Assembly (NCBI RefSeq): GCF_014636865.1 | Contig: NZ_BMER01000001.1 | Span: 980,718 to 1,044,717 of the forward strand | Source: Parapedobacter pyrenivorans | Lineage (GTDB): Bacteria; Bacteroidota; Bacteroidia; Sphingobacteriales; Sphingobacteriaceae | Direction: 5' to 3' | Length of the DNA stretch: 64,000 bases | The notes under the pieces: model-generated | What the model saw: the letters and a program-made list of their open reading frames with translations, nothing else | What the model was told of the DNA's origin: nothing | Database searches by the model: none | Made by a program: the position numbers and the translations under genes | Shown here: positions 10,040-18,016 of the stretch, in pieces | Layout of the letters: the number at the start of each line of letters is the position of its first letter | Numbering within the stretch: the stretch's first letter is position 1

Positions 10040-10771
10040 TTGGTAACAAAACTAAAGAAGCTATATAACAAATCCTTATTTCAACCCACATTTTTGGGTT
10101 TGTTCTTTAATCCGTTTTTTATCATCAGACGGGGACTATACCGAGGCGTATCCCAATTCAGCAAACACCTGAACGGGCGATTGCTGGATTTCGGTTGCGG
10201 TAGCAAGCCTTACAAAGCGTTATTTGATGTAACGGAATATGTCGGAACAGATATCGAAATCAGTGGTCACGATCATCGCAACGAAGATATCGATGTTTAC
10301 TACGACGGGAAAACGTTGCCATTCGGGGACGAGTCTTTCGACAGCATCTTTTCTAGTGAAGTCTTTGAGCATATATTCAATCTTTCTCAAATACTCGACG
10401 AATTATACCGGGTGCTCAAGCCCAACGGTAAAATGCTGTTGACCGTGCCTTTTGTGTGGGACGAACATGAAGTCCCTTTCGACTTTGGGCGCTACACCTC
10501 GTTTGGCCTGAAACACATTCTGCGAGAAAAAGGGTTCATTGTTATAGCAGAGGAAAAGACTACCGATTACGTGAGTACGATCTGTCAGATGTGGGGAGCT
10601 TATGTTTATCAGCATATTTTTCCGAGAAACAAAGCCCTAAGGATAGTGCTTACGCCATTGTTCATCACCCCCATCACCATCTGTGGGTTGCTGCTTTCAG
10701 CTGTATTGCCGACAAACATGAATTTTTTCCATAACAATGTGATGGTCGTGCAAAAACCTGAAGCTATTTAA
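10040..10771 (+). CDS. Class I SAM-dependent methyltransferase
   Basis: A 243-residue protein with a Rossmann-type methyltransferase domain: motif I LLDFGCGSKPY (about residues 49-59), an acidic residue at the end of strand 2 (VGTDIE), and the motif FDSIFSSEVFEHI resembling post-I motifs of the Methyltransf_11 family. The last 40 residues are hydrophobic and may anchor it to the membrane. Its place between a pyruvyl transferase and a glycosyltransferase suggests methylation of a sugar or lipid carrier intermediate, but the substrate cannot be read from sequence. The start is TTG at 10040; there is no upstream in-frame ATG, and the next Met would delete the SAM site. Confidence 0.85.
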   Translation: MVTKLKKLYNKSLFQPTFLGLFFNPFFIIRRGLYRGVSQFSKHLNGRLLDFGCGSKPYKALFDVTEYVGTDIEISGHDHRNEDIDVYYDGKTLPFGDESFDSIFSSEVFEHIFNLSQILDELYRVLKPNGKMLLTVPFVWDEHEVPFDFGRYTSFGLKHILREKGFIVIAEEKTTDYVSTICQMWGAYVYQHIFPRNKALRIVLTPLFITPITICGLLLSAVLPTNMNFFHNNVMVVQKPEAI

Positions 10772-10784
10772 TCGTTTATGCGAC

Positions 10785-11543
10785 ATGATGTTATTTTCAC
10801 CAACACTCACAATCATCACCGTCGTTTACAATAATGTACGTGACATAGAACGCACGCTCCTATCCGTCATCCATCAAACGTACCCGCATATCGAGTATAT
10901 CGTCGTTGATGGCGGTTCCAATGATGGTACGGTAGAAGTTATCAGTCGATACGCCAGCCACATTGCCTGTATGAAAAGCGAACCAGACGACGGAATCTAC
11001 GATGCTATGAACAAAGGGCTAGCTATGGCTACGGGCGACTATGTGCTTTTCATGAATTCGGGCGACGAAATTTATTCTCCTGAAACAGTAGAAGGTGTGT
11101 TTTCGACGGTTGCGGATGCCGACATCTACTATGGTGAAACGGAGCTATTCGACGCCGATTGGCACTCACTTGGTTTGCGCAGACATGCCATACCTGAGCG
11201 GTTTACTTGGCGGAGTTTCCGCTACGGCATGAACATCAGTCACCAGGCTATCTACATTAGACGCAGCATTGTAGGGCAGTATAATCTTCGTTATCGGTTA
11301 AGTGCGGATATCGACTGGGTGATCTGTGCTGCGAAGCGCGCCAACAAAAGTGTAAATACCAATCGTATCGTGGCCAAATACTTGGTTGGGGGGATGTCTA
11401 AGCAGCGGCATTGGCAAAGCCTCAAAGAGCGTTTTCGTATTTTCAGCAAACATTACGGTTTGCTGCCCAATGTTTTCAATCATGTGGTTATCGCCGTGAA
11501 CTTGATTGTATATTACGTCCGCCATGGCAAAACCAATGACTAA
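10785..11543 (+). CDS. Glycosyltransferase family 2
   Basis: A 252-residue GT-A fold enzyme that transfers a sugar from a nucleotide donor to a growing repeat unit. Motifs: TIITVVYNN at the N-terminus, VVDGGSNDGT (nucleotide binding), SEPDDGIYDAMNKG, and MNSGDE as the metal-binding DxD-like site. The C-terminal half contains an SADIDW motif typical of WcaA/WcaE-like colanic-acid transferases. No membrane helix apart from a weak one at the end. It closes the polysaccharide run and overlaps or nearly touches the small gene after it. Confidence 0.88.
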   Translation: MMLFSPTLTIITVVYNNVRDIERTLLSVIHQTYPHIEYIVVDGGSNDGTVEVISRYASHIACMKSEPDDGIYDAMNKGLAMATGDYVLFMNSGDEIYSPETVEGVFSTVADADIYYGETELFDADWHSLGLRRHAIPERFTWRSFRYGMNISHQAIYIRRSIVGQYNLRYRLSADIDWVICAAKRANKSVNTNRIVAKYLVGGMSKQRHWQSLKERFRIFSKHYGLLPNVFNHVVIAVNLIVYYVRHGKTND

Positions 11544-11778
11544 CCTTATTCCTATGACACATGAAGAAATAATGCAAGGACTCGTAGCCACAAAGATGCC
11601 TTTTGGCAAATACAAGGACACGCTGATCTGTAACTTGCCTGAAGCATACCTTGTATGGTTTCATCAAAAAGGCTTTCCTAAGGGTAAAGTAGGGATGTTA
11701 TTGGCTACGATGTACGAAATTAAGCTCAACGGGCTGGAATACTTGCTTGCCCCATTACGAAACAAAACACTGCAGTAG
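11536..11778 (+). CDS. DUF3820 family small protein
   Basis: An 80-residue protein with the DUF3820 pattern: KMPFGKYK, a Leu-Pro-x-x-Tyr-Leu-x-Trp-Phe motif, GFPKGK, and a YEIKLNGLEYLL C-terminal helix. Function of the family is unknown; a link to quorum-sensing-regulated virulence factors has been proposed for Pseudomonas members. Three ATGs are possible (11524, 11536, 11554). I give the middle one, which overlaps the GT2 stop by eight bases; the last gives 74 residues and fits the usual length equally well. Probably co-transcribed with the polysaccharide genes by position only. Confidence 0.75.
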   Translation: MTNLIPMTHEEIMQGLVATKMPFGKYKDTLICNLPEAYLVWFHQKGFPKGKVGMLLATMYEIKLNGLEYLLAPLRNKTLQ

Positions 11779-11791
11779 CCGTTTTATTAAT

Positions 11792-12406
11792 ATGGATTAC
11801 GTAATGACGTTATTTCAAAAGTACATCCTTGTTGCCATTATCGGCCTTACGTTTATAGCCTGTGGCGGACAAGGAGGCGCGGATCATCAGACGCAAACCG
11901 AACGTGCGGCTGACGAACATTTCAACATTTCCGATAGCTTGATGCTCGTACCAGGGCAGTCCGCCGGCGCGTTCAGGCTCGGTGATTCTGATCGTGTGGT
12001 GCATCGGCTGCTGGGCAATCCCGATTTCAGCAATGCCGCTATGGGAAAGGCGGTATTGATGTGGTATACCGATACAGATTCTTCTTACCCCTTGTCGATC
12101 TTTACTTCACGTGATATGGGCAATGACGAAACTGCCCGGATAAAACAAATCCGGATTACATCGCCCCATTTCGAAACACAGGAATCTATTCATGTCGGTG
12201 CTGCATTAAGTGAAATTTCCGACGCTTATGCCAAACCTCTTCGCATCGTAGAAACCTATGCCGGAAAGGGAGGGATGTATTCCATTTACGATACCGATGA
12301 GGGTATTGCGTTCGAAGTCGATGCGGACGATCGCTGCATTGCCATTATCATTCACGAGCCACATACGGGCGTAACCTCTTATCTACCATTAAGGGCGATC
12401 AATTAA
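11792..12406 (+). CDS. Hypothetical lipoprotein
   Basis: A 204-residue protein that I cannot assign to a family. The N-terminus is a lipoprotein signal: a hydrophobic stretch followed by the lipobox FIAC with Cys-24, then Gly/Gln/Thr-rich linker. The mature part has two similar segments, each with an A-x-R-L-G-D or G-A-A-L-S-E motif followed by a hydrophobic strand. This is reminiscent of small beta-rich domains in periplasmic proteins, but no catalytic residues stand out. It is followed at once by a 9-bp perfect inverted repeat (12408-12430). A second ATG at 12 bases downstream (11804) is possible. Confidence 0.7.
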   Translation: MDYVMTLFQKYILVAIIGLTFIACGGQGGADHQTQTERAADEHFNISDSLMLVPGQSAGAFRLGDSDRVVHRLLGNPDFSNAAMGKAVLMWYTDTDSSYPLSIFTSRDMGNDETARIKQIRITSPHFETQESIHVGAALSEISDAYAKPLRIVETYAGKGGMYSIYDTDEGIAFEVDADDRCIAIIIHEPHTGVTSYLPLRAIN

Positions 12407-12407
12407 G

Positions 12408-12430
12408 TATTCGTTTTAGATAAACGAATA
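12408..12430. terminator. Short perfect inverted repeat, possible terminator
   Basis: TATTCGTTT (12408-12416) and AAACGAATA (12422-12430) form a perfect 9-bp stem with a 5-base loop, starting two bases after the stop codon of the lipoprotein gene. No T-tract follows, so it is either a weak terminator or an mRNA 3'-end stabiliser. Confidence 0.4.
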
Positions 12431-12457
12431 GTTCGCCTTCATATGCGGCGTAATAGT

Positions 12458-12489
12458 ATTGTACATAAAGGCGAATTTAGCTAAATTTG
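12458..12489 (+). promoter_or_regulatory. Promoter for trhO, Bacteroidota type
   Basis: ATTG (12458-12461), 20 bases, then TAAATTTG (12482-12489), close to the TTTG-N19/20-TAnnTTTG consensus. Transcription would start near 12495, giving an untranslated leader of about 40 bases before the ATG at 12534. Confidence 0.55.
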
Positions 12490-12533
12490 CATCCGAAAAC
12501 ATTAAACGCCGTTTGCAGCGGTATCAATGAAAT

Positions 12534-13517
12534 ATGAAGACATACCACACCCTGCTGTATTATTGCTACAGCCACATAGACCAAGCGGAGCAGTTTGCCG
12601 CAGACCACCTTCAGTTTTGTAAGTCGCTTGGCTTGGTGGGCCGCATCATTGTGGCAGACGAAGGCCTCAACGGGACCGTATCCGGTACTCCAGCGGCTTG
12701 TAACGCGTATATGAATGCTGTACACGCTGATCCTAGGTTTGAGAAGATCGATTTTAAGATCGATGAGGTAGATGAACCATCTTTCCTTAAGATGCATTGC
12801 AGGTATAAGTCCGAAATTGTCCATTCCGGATTGCGCGATCCCAAAATTATCGACCCAACAAGGGAAACCGGCAAATATCTTGAACCCCGTGAATTCTTGG
12901 AAATGAAGGATCGTGAGGATGTGGTGGTGCTGGACGTTAGGTCAAACTATGAACACCATGTTGGTCGTTTTAAAAATGCGGTTACATTGGATATCGAAAA
13001 CTTCAGGGAATTCCCCGAGAAGATCAATGAGTTAGCGAAATACAAGGACAAAAAGATACTTACCTATTGCACAGGCGGCATTAAATGCGAAAAGGCGTCG
13101 GCACTTCTACTCCAGGAGGGATTCCAGGATGTTTATCAATTGCACGGCGGGATCATTAAGTATGGTAAGGAGGCCGGTGGTAAAGATTTTGAAGGGAAAT
13201 GTTACGTATTCGACAATCGGCTCACCGTCGACGTTAACAACATAAACCCGACCACAGTATCAATCTGTTACAACTGCGGCACGACCACCAGTCGCATGGT
13301 CAATTGTGCCAACCCTGAGTGCAATGAACACGTCACCCAATGTGAAGCATGCGGTGAAAAGATGCAGGGGTGTTGTTCGGATCTCTGCATGAGCCATCCC
13401 CGTAAGCGGCCGTACGATGGCACAGGCTATTATGTGAAGATCCCGCAGCCGGTAAATTTCGAGAAAATCAATCTGCGGAAACGCAAGATCAGCGCGAACC
13501 CCACGTTACATAGTTGA
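12534..13517 (+). CDS. trhO: tRNA uridine(34) hydroxylase TrhO (rhodanese-type, YceA family)
   Basis: Oxygen-dependent enzyme that hydroxylates U34 of certain tRNAs on the way to mo5U/cmo5U. The protein of 327 residues has the family's N-terminal acylphosphatase-like domain (about 1-95, with DEGLNGTVSG), a rhodanese domain (about 115-215) with VVLDVRSNYE, and the active-site loop YCTGGIKCEK carrying the catalytic Cys. A Cys-rich C-terminal region (CYNCG, CANPEC, CEACG) probably binds zinc. Its end overlaps the convergent trmB gene by 29 bases. Confidence 0.9.
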   Translation: MKTYHTLLYYCYSHIDQAEQFAADHLQFCKSLGLVGRIIVADEGLNGTVSGTPAACNAYMNAVHADPRFEKIDFKIDEVDEPSFLKMHCRYKSEIVHSGLRDPKIIDPTRETGKYLEPREFLEMKDREDVVVLDVRSNYEHHVGRFKNAVTLDIENFREFPEKINELAKYKDKKILTYCTGGIKCEKASALLLQEGFQDVYQLHGGIIKYGKEAGGKDFEGKCYVFDNRLTVDVNNINPTTVSICYNCGTTTSRMVNCANPECNEHVTQCEACGEKMQGCCSDLCMSHPRKRPYDGTGYYVKIPQPVNFEKINLRKRKISANPTLHS

Positions 13518-14136
13518 TGTTTTTCACTTGAAGGTATTTTTTTTCATAGTAGGTTTTGATTGCCAACACCTCATCTACCAGATCGGAGCGATATAGGTCG
13601 GTCGTTTGGGAATAGACCGGTAATTCCAATTCGGCCAGCTTTTCTATGGTATACGCATATAGACCATCGTTATCGGTTTTGAGGTGCATGATGCCGTTCG
13701 GTACCAAGATCTGTTGGTATACGTTCAGAAAAGCCGGATTGGTAAGCCGTTTCTTTTCTCGGCTCTGCTGTGGTTGGGGGTCGGGGAATGTAATCCAAAT
13801 CTCGGAAACCTCGCCCGATGCAAAATAATCCAAAATGGTTTCAATCTGAATACGAAGGAATGCGACGTTTGCGAGGCCTTCCTCAAGCGCTGTTTTGGCC
13901 CCACGCCAAATGCGATTGCCTTTGTAATCAATACCAATAAAGTTTTTGTCCGGAAACAGTTTGGCCATATTCACCGTATATTCACCTTTGCCGCAAGCGA
14001 GCTCCAATACGATTGGCCGTTCGTTGCCAAACTGACTGAATGCCCACTGACCTTTCTTCGGTTTGCCCTGCTCTAGCTGCAACACATTGGCAAATGTGCT
14101 GATTTCTGCGAATTTCTTTAATTTATCTTTTCCCAT
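13489..14136 (-). CDS. trmB: tRNA (guanine-N7-)-methyltransferase
   Basis: Methylates G46 in the variable loop of tRNAs using SAM. The 215-residue protein shows VLELACGKGEYT (motif I), the FIGIDYKGNRIWRGA segment, and the family hallmark WITFPDPQPQ, followed by RLTNPAFL. I choose ATG at 14136 (Met-Gly-Lys-Asp-Lys-Leu) over a GTG eight codons upstream, because homologues begin with this basic helix. It converges on trhO with overlapping 3' ends. Confidence 0.93.
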   Translation of the reverse strand: MGKDKLKKFAEISTFANVLQLEQGKPKKGQWAFSQFGNERPIVLELACGKGEYTVNMAKLFPDKNFIGIDYKGNRIWRGAKTALEEGLANVAFLRIQIETILDYFASGEVSEIWITFPDPQPQQSREKKRLTNPAFLNVYQQILVPNGIMHLKTDNDGLYAYTIEKLAELELPVYSQTTDLYRSDLVDEVLAIKTYYEKKYLQVKNINYVTWGSR

Positions 14137-14230
14137 AACTATATTCCGCCGGCTAGGCACGTTTCCACTTAGTCGGATTTCACCCGCGGCTATTCCGCAA
14201 GTTACTTCGAGCCGCCCGCAAAAATAGTCT

Positions 14231-14238
14231 TATCTTTG
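14231..14238 (+). promoter_or_regulatory. Possible -7 box for the GDP-fucose synthase gene
   Basis: TATCTTTG matches the TAnnTTTG element and lies 20 bases before the ATG. A clear -33 TTTG at the proper distance is missing (only TTCG at 14206-14209), so support is partial. Confidence 0.4.
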
Positions 14239-14258
14239 TACAATACTCCTTCTGAAAC

Positions 14259-15194
14259 ATGGAAAAAAACGCAAAAATATATATCGCTGGGCATCGTGGA
14301 ATGGTGGGATCGGCTATCCATCGAAAATTAGAAGCAGACGGCTTTAATAAGCTGGTGGTGCGCACCTCAGATGAATTGGATTTGCGGAACCAACAGGCCG
14401 TTGCGGATTTTTTTGCAGAAGAAAAGCCAGAATACGTATTTCTTGCTGCAGCCAAGGTCGGCGGCATATTGGCCAATAATACGCTTTGCGCAGATTTTCT
14501 TTACGAAAACCTGGCGATACAAACCAATGTCATCCACCAAGCCTACGTGCACGGAAGTAAAAAGCTGCTCTTTTTGGGGTCGAGTTGCATTTATCCCAAG
14601 CTCGCTCCCCAGCCTATCAAAGAAGAATATTTACTTACGGGATTGTTGGAATCGACTAATGAGCCCTATGCTATCGCTAAGATTGCCGGGATCAAACTCT
14701 GCGAAGCATATCATGACCAATACGGGTGTAATTTTATCTCGGTGATGCCAACCAATCTGTATGGTTATAACGACAACTACCATCCGGAGCTTTCCCATGT
14801 ATTGCCCGCGCTTATCCGCCGTATCCACGAGGCAAAGCTATCAAATGAACCTTCGGTGACCGTATGGGGTAGCGGCAATCCTAAACGTGAATTTCTGTTT
14901 GCGGACGATTTAGCTGACGCCTGTATGTTTTTGATAGAAAACTACAATAGCCCCGAGCTGGTTAATATTGGTACCGGTAAAGACCTGAGTATACGGGATC
15001 TGGCTTATTTGATTAAATCAATTGTGGGTTACGAAGGCGAACTTGTGTTTGATCCGTCGAAACCTGATGGTACACCAAGGAAATTGATGGATGTGAGCAA
15101 AATACATAACCTAGGTTGGCACCACACAACACCCCTTCAAGACGGAATTAAAATGGCTTATGAAGACTTTTTAAAACATCGTGTTGTTCAGTAG
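14259..15194 (+). CDS. fcl: GDP-L-fucose synthase
   Basis: Bifunctional epimerase/reductase that makes GDP-L-fucose from GDP-4-keto-6-deoxymannose with NADPH. Short-chain dehydrogenase fold: the N-terminal GHRGMVGSA nucleotide loop (residues 11-19), AAAKVGGI, the catalytic Ser in LGSSCIYP, and the Tyr-x-x-x-Lys pair in YAIAK. The substrate signature MPTNLYG is also present. The 311-residue length is standard. The usual partner gmd (GDP-mannose dehydratase) is not in the window. It supplies fucose for surface polysaccharides, possibly including the one built by the 7.7-11.5 kb cluster. Confidence 0.93.
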   Translation: MEKNAKIYIAGHRGMVGSAIHRKLEADGFNKLVVRTSDELDLRNQQAVADFFAEEKPEYVFLAAAKVGGILANNTLCADFLYENLAIQTNVIHQAYVHGSKKLLFLGSSCIYPKLAPQPIKEEYLLTGLLESTNEPYAIAKIAGIKLCEAYHDQYGCNFISVMPTNLYGYNDNYHPELSHVLPALIRRIHEAKLSNEPSVTVWGSGNPKREFLFADDLADACMFLIENYNSPELVNIGTGKDLSIRDLAYLIKSIVGYEGELVFDPSKPDGTPRKLMDVSKIHNLGWHHTTPLQDGIKMAYEDFLKHRVVQ

Positions 15195-15655
15195 GTCTCG
15201 CTGTCAGGCGGAATGCCATAGTCGGGGTGCTTGGGCTTTTTCCGTCGTTTCGCTGAGGGCCTCACAAAATCAGCTACTTTGCCAATCAAGTTGGTTACGG
15301 TATCTTTGTTCAGTGCGCCTGCTGCCTGTTGGGAAAGCAGTGTCACCAAGGCCCGTTTAATAAACCCAGCTTTGCGTAAGAAGAATCGGTTGAGTATTAC
15401 CGGCAGCCCTATCCGCAAGGCTTTGCTTAGCCAATCTTCATCTTTGTTTCCCTTGGTAAATAGCCCTTTAGCCAAATCAACACCGGGAACCCAAGAGGCA
15501 AGTGATTTTACAAATCGGACAGGAGCCGCTATCTTTTCGTTGAAAAGTTGATATTGGTCGTTGAGGTAATCCTCTTGTGCCCTAGCAAGCGTTTTGAGGT
15601 GGGCGATTTCTAACCTCAAGTCGTCCAGGCTCTTAATCTTGCTTTCCTTCCTCAT
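15188..15655 (-). CDS. Hypothetical protein, third gene of a YtxH/holin-type set
   Basis: A 155-residue protein without a family I recognise. A short N-terminal helix with coiled-coil-like heptads (residues 5-45) is followed by moderately hydrophobic segments (about 60-105) and a basic, proline-containing tail rich in Lys and Arg. It overlaps the upstream phage-holin-superfamily-III gene by 23 bases and lies in the same direction as the YtxH gene, which suggests an envelope-associated operon. Its 3' end overlaps the stop region of the convergent GDP-fucose synthase gene by 7 bases. Confidence 0.7.
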   Translation of the reverse strand: MRKESKIKSLDDLRLEIAHLKTLARAQEDYLNDQYQLFNEKIAAPVRFVKSLASWVPGVDLAKGLFTKGNKDEDWLSKALRIGLPVILNRFFLRKAGFIKRALVTLLSQQAAGALNKDTVTNLIGKVADFVRPSAKRRKKPKHPDYGIPPDSETY

Positions 15656-16019
15656 CGTCTTCGTCTATTTCGTCATTCCACTTTTGCAAAAAACGCTTAA
15701 TGGAAAGGTTCATAAATATGCGTTCCAAGCGGGGTTCAAATGCCGATACCAGTACAATTAATAGTACGAATATGCCGCCGGTAGCCAAGAATCCCAAAGA
15801 AGAACTTCCTAACACCTCACTCAGGTAAAATCCTAAGGCCAAGCTGAGAAAGAAAATGACAAATAGGGCCAATATCGTTTTGACACCATCTACGATCAGG
15901 CTTGCGATTAGTCGTGAAGACCGTTCGACAAGGCCCAATTTCAATAGCTTAAGGCGGGTATTGATATACTCTTTGCTTTTTTGAAATACGCCGTTAATTG
16001 AAAATTTCTCTTCCTCCAT
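15633..16019 (-). CDS. Phage holin family protein (superfamily III type, PF07332-like)
   Basis: A 128-residue membrane protein: an N-terminal amphipathic region with a K-E-Y-I-N-T-R-L-K-L-L-K motif, two long membrane helices (about residues 45-70 and 78-100), and a charged C-terminal tail ending in Asp/Glu residues. This layout matches the 'putative Actinobacteriophage holin / YqjD-neighbour' family common in bacterial chromosomes, where no lysis role is known. No phage genes are near. It lies between a YtxH gene and a hypothetical gene with which it overlaps by 23 bases. Confidence 0.65.
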   Translation of the reverse strand: MEEEKFSINGVFQKSKEYINTRLKLLKLGLVERSSRLIASLIVDGVKTILALFVIFFLSLALGFYLSEVLGSSSLGFLATGGIFVLLIVLVSAFEPRLERIFMNLSIKRFLQKWNDEIDEDDEEGKQD

Positions 16020-16091
16020 CTGGTTTGGCCAAGGGTCTGTGATTACAATGCTGAATAGGAACCTTTGTGATACATGATGATCATGACTGAC

Positions 16092-16125
16092 GCGACATCA
16101 TCACTCACTAAAGGGATGACGTCGC
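16092..16125. repeat. Imperfect inverted repeat upstream of the holin-family gene
   Basis: GCGACATCATC (16092-16102) pairs with GATGACGTCGC (16115-16125), with one mismatch and a 12-base loop. It lies between the YtxH and holin-type genes. It has no T-tract on either strand, so a hairpin in the mRNA or a protein-binding palindrome are both possible. Confidence 0.45.
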
Positions 16126-16175
16126 GCTGAATGCCGTGCCGTGTTTATGGCCTAGGGCAATGCCCCTTTCTATAT

Positions 16176-16445
16176 TCAGGCGTGCTCTTCCAGTGCTTCT
16201 TCTATCGCGCCTTCGCCCTTACTCACCTTTGTTTTAACGGCAGCAACAACCTTTTCCTTGAAGTCGTTGAGATGTTCCAGCTGTTCGGCGGTACGTTCTT
16301 TTAGCGCATCACCCAAGTCCTTCAACGAATCATTCAATTTATCGCGCGTTTCAGAACCTTTATCCGGTGCAAATAAAATTCCAAGAGCTGCTCCTGCGGC
16401 CAAACCCGCTAACAATGCTGCTACCACTTTTGCGTTATCATTCAT
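16176..16445 (-). CDS. YtxH domain-containing protein
   Basis: An 89-residue protein with an N-terminal membrane helix containing the glycine/alanine-rich YtxH signature (LLAGLAAGAALGILFAPDKG, residues 11-30) followed by a long, charged amphipathic helix (SETRDKL and onward) likely to form a coiled coil. YtxH proteins are widespread, small, often stress-induced and of unknown mechanism. It is the first gene of a minus-strand set with a holin-type protein and a hypothetical protein. Confidence 0.85.
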   Translation of the reverse strand: MNDNAKVVAALLAGLAAGAALGILFAPDKGSETRDKLNDSLKDLGDALKERTAEQLEHLNDFKEKVVAAVKTKVSKGEGAIEEALEEHA

Positions 16446-16792
16446 AATTTACTGTGTATTTAAATTGAAAAATCAAGATTCATTCTTTTTGAATATGTTT
16501 AGACTGGCCGTCATTCCCATAACACCCAATCCTGTTAAATATACAAACAAATCTGCAAATCGTTTGCCAAAAACCAAAAAACAAGCAGAAAAATCGACTA
16601 CGCGCCATTAAAACGTTTCGAACATCAAGCTCTTTTTAACTCAAATCACCCACATTGAGCATTCGTGGCATAAATATTGCGATTCCGTATCCCGATACCG
16701 TACTGAAATATTTTTGAGCGAAAGAAGCACAGTGACTTGGTTATTTAAGTTATCTTTGTGGCCTTACGCGTTGTACTATTACGCTATGCTAT
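16446..16792. other. Intergenic region without a gene
   Basis: About 350 bases between divergent genes. It is A/T-rich, and no open frame looks coding. The only element I can point to is TATCTTTG at 16751-16758 ahead of the plus-strand phosphotransferase gene. Confidence 0.6.
16751..16758 (+). promoter_or_regulatory. Possible -7 box for the WecA/TagO-type gene
   Basis: TATCTTTG fits the TAnnTTTG element and lies 34 bases before the ATG at 16793. No TTTG is found at the expected spacing upstream, so this is a weak call. Confidence 0.35.
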
Positions 16793-17980
16793 ATGATAGA
16801 CATTTACTTGGTACTTTTTTCGTTTCTGTTTTCATGTATCGTCACCTTATACGCTGTTCCTTCTTTGATCAAGTTGGCTTACCAAAAGCGTTTATTTGAT
16901 GATCCTGCTCTCGAAGAACGAAAAATCCATAAATATCGTACGCCAAACCTGGGCGGAATAGCCGTACTGACGTCATTTACATTTACGGCCTGCCTTTGCA
17001 TATCAGGGGATATTTTACCCTATGCCAATTATATATTTGCATCGGGGCTACTCATTTTCCTGGTTGGCCTGAAAGATGACCTCGCCGCTTTAAATCCCTA
17101 TAAAAAATTCCTTGCGCAATCAATCACGGCGTTAATTGTGGTATATTTCGCGGATATCCGGTTGACCAGTTTTTATGGTGTTTTCGGTATCTATGAGATT
17201 GCACCTGTAGTCAGCTATCTCTTTTCAAGCCTGCTAATCGTATTTATTATCAACGCGTTTAACTTAATCGATGGCATCAATGGTTTATTAGGTAGCGTGA
17301 GCTTAATCGTAAGCCTCACATTTGGCTATATCTTTTTCAGAATGCAGGAATATGGATTAGCAATATTCGCATTTAGCATGGCTGGATCGGTATTGGGATT
17401 CCTTCGTTACAATCTGGGTAAGGCGAGGATTTTCATGGGAGATGCCGGGGCTTACACCATCGGTTTTATTATTTCGGTGTTGGCCATTCAGTTTATCGAA
17501 CTAAACAAACCGGATGAAGTGATGTCAATGGTCGATTCTTTCAGTCAATCTGTACCTGCCATAACTATTGCCATTCTAATCATCCCAATTTTTGATACGT
17601 TACGTGTAATCGTTATACGGTTGGTTCAGGGCAAGTCGCCCTTCATGGCCGATCGCAACCACCTCCATCACCGGCTATTGGATACGGGAATGAGCCATAC
17701 CCAGGCAACCATGGTGCTTTCTGCTTTCAATATTTTGATGATTGGGACGGCCTTGTCATTTCAGTATATTGGTACGATGGAACTTCTGATTTTGATTGGC
17801 TTGGTTGCGCTGTTGATGAATACCATGCTATGGTTGTATGATGTACGCCAAGTGATTGTCCAATCACAACCCTTGATCGTAGAAGAAGACAGCGAAAAGA
17901 TCTACCAGCTTCATGACCATGCTCGTGAAGTGGCCGAAGAAGCCCTGCAGCAATACGAAGAAAAGCAGCATCAAAACTGA
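16793..17980 (+). CDS. Undecaprenyl-phosphate sugar-1-phosphate transferase (WecA/TagO family)
   Basis: Inner-membrane enzyme that transfers a HexNAc-1-phosphate from its UDP donor to undecaprenyl phosphate, the first step of many surface polymers. The 395-residue protein has about 11 helices and the family motifs: KYRTPNLGG near the N-terminus, the Asp pair in VGLKDDLAAL, the NAFNLIDGINGL motif, FMGDAGAY, and the cytoplasmic DRNHLHHRL loop that marks the WecA/TagO/RfbP-type subfamily rather than MraY. The C-terminal 50 residues are a charged tail. Most Bacteroidota genomes use such a gene for capsule or O-antigen start. Confidence 0.88.
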   Translation: MIDIYLVLFSFLFSCIVTLYAVPSLIKLAYQKRLFDDPALEERKIHKYRTPNLGGIAVLTSFTFTACLCISGDILPYANYIFASGLLIFLVGLKDDLAALNPYKKFLAQSITALIVVYFADIRLTSFYGVFGIYEIAPVVSYLFSSLLIVFIINAFNLIDGINGLLGSVSLIVSLTFGYIFFRMQEYGLAIFAFSMAGSVLGFLRYNLGKARIFMGDAGAYTIGFIISVLAIQFIELNKPDEVMSMVDSFSQSVPAITIAILIIPIFDTLRVIVIRLVQGKSPFMADRNHLHHRLLDTGMSHTQATMVLSAFNILMIGTALSFQYIGTMELLILIGLVALLMNTMLWLYDVRQVIVQSQPLIVEEDSEKIYQLHDHAREVAEEALQQYEEKQHQN

Positions 17981-18016
17981 TTTTTTCCGTACCTTTAGCG
18001 GAAATTAGTGCTGCCT

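Noticed and set aside
15633-16019. Holin-family protein as sign of a prophage
   Set aside because: No other phage gene is near; this family is a normal chromosomal protein in many bacteria.
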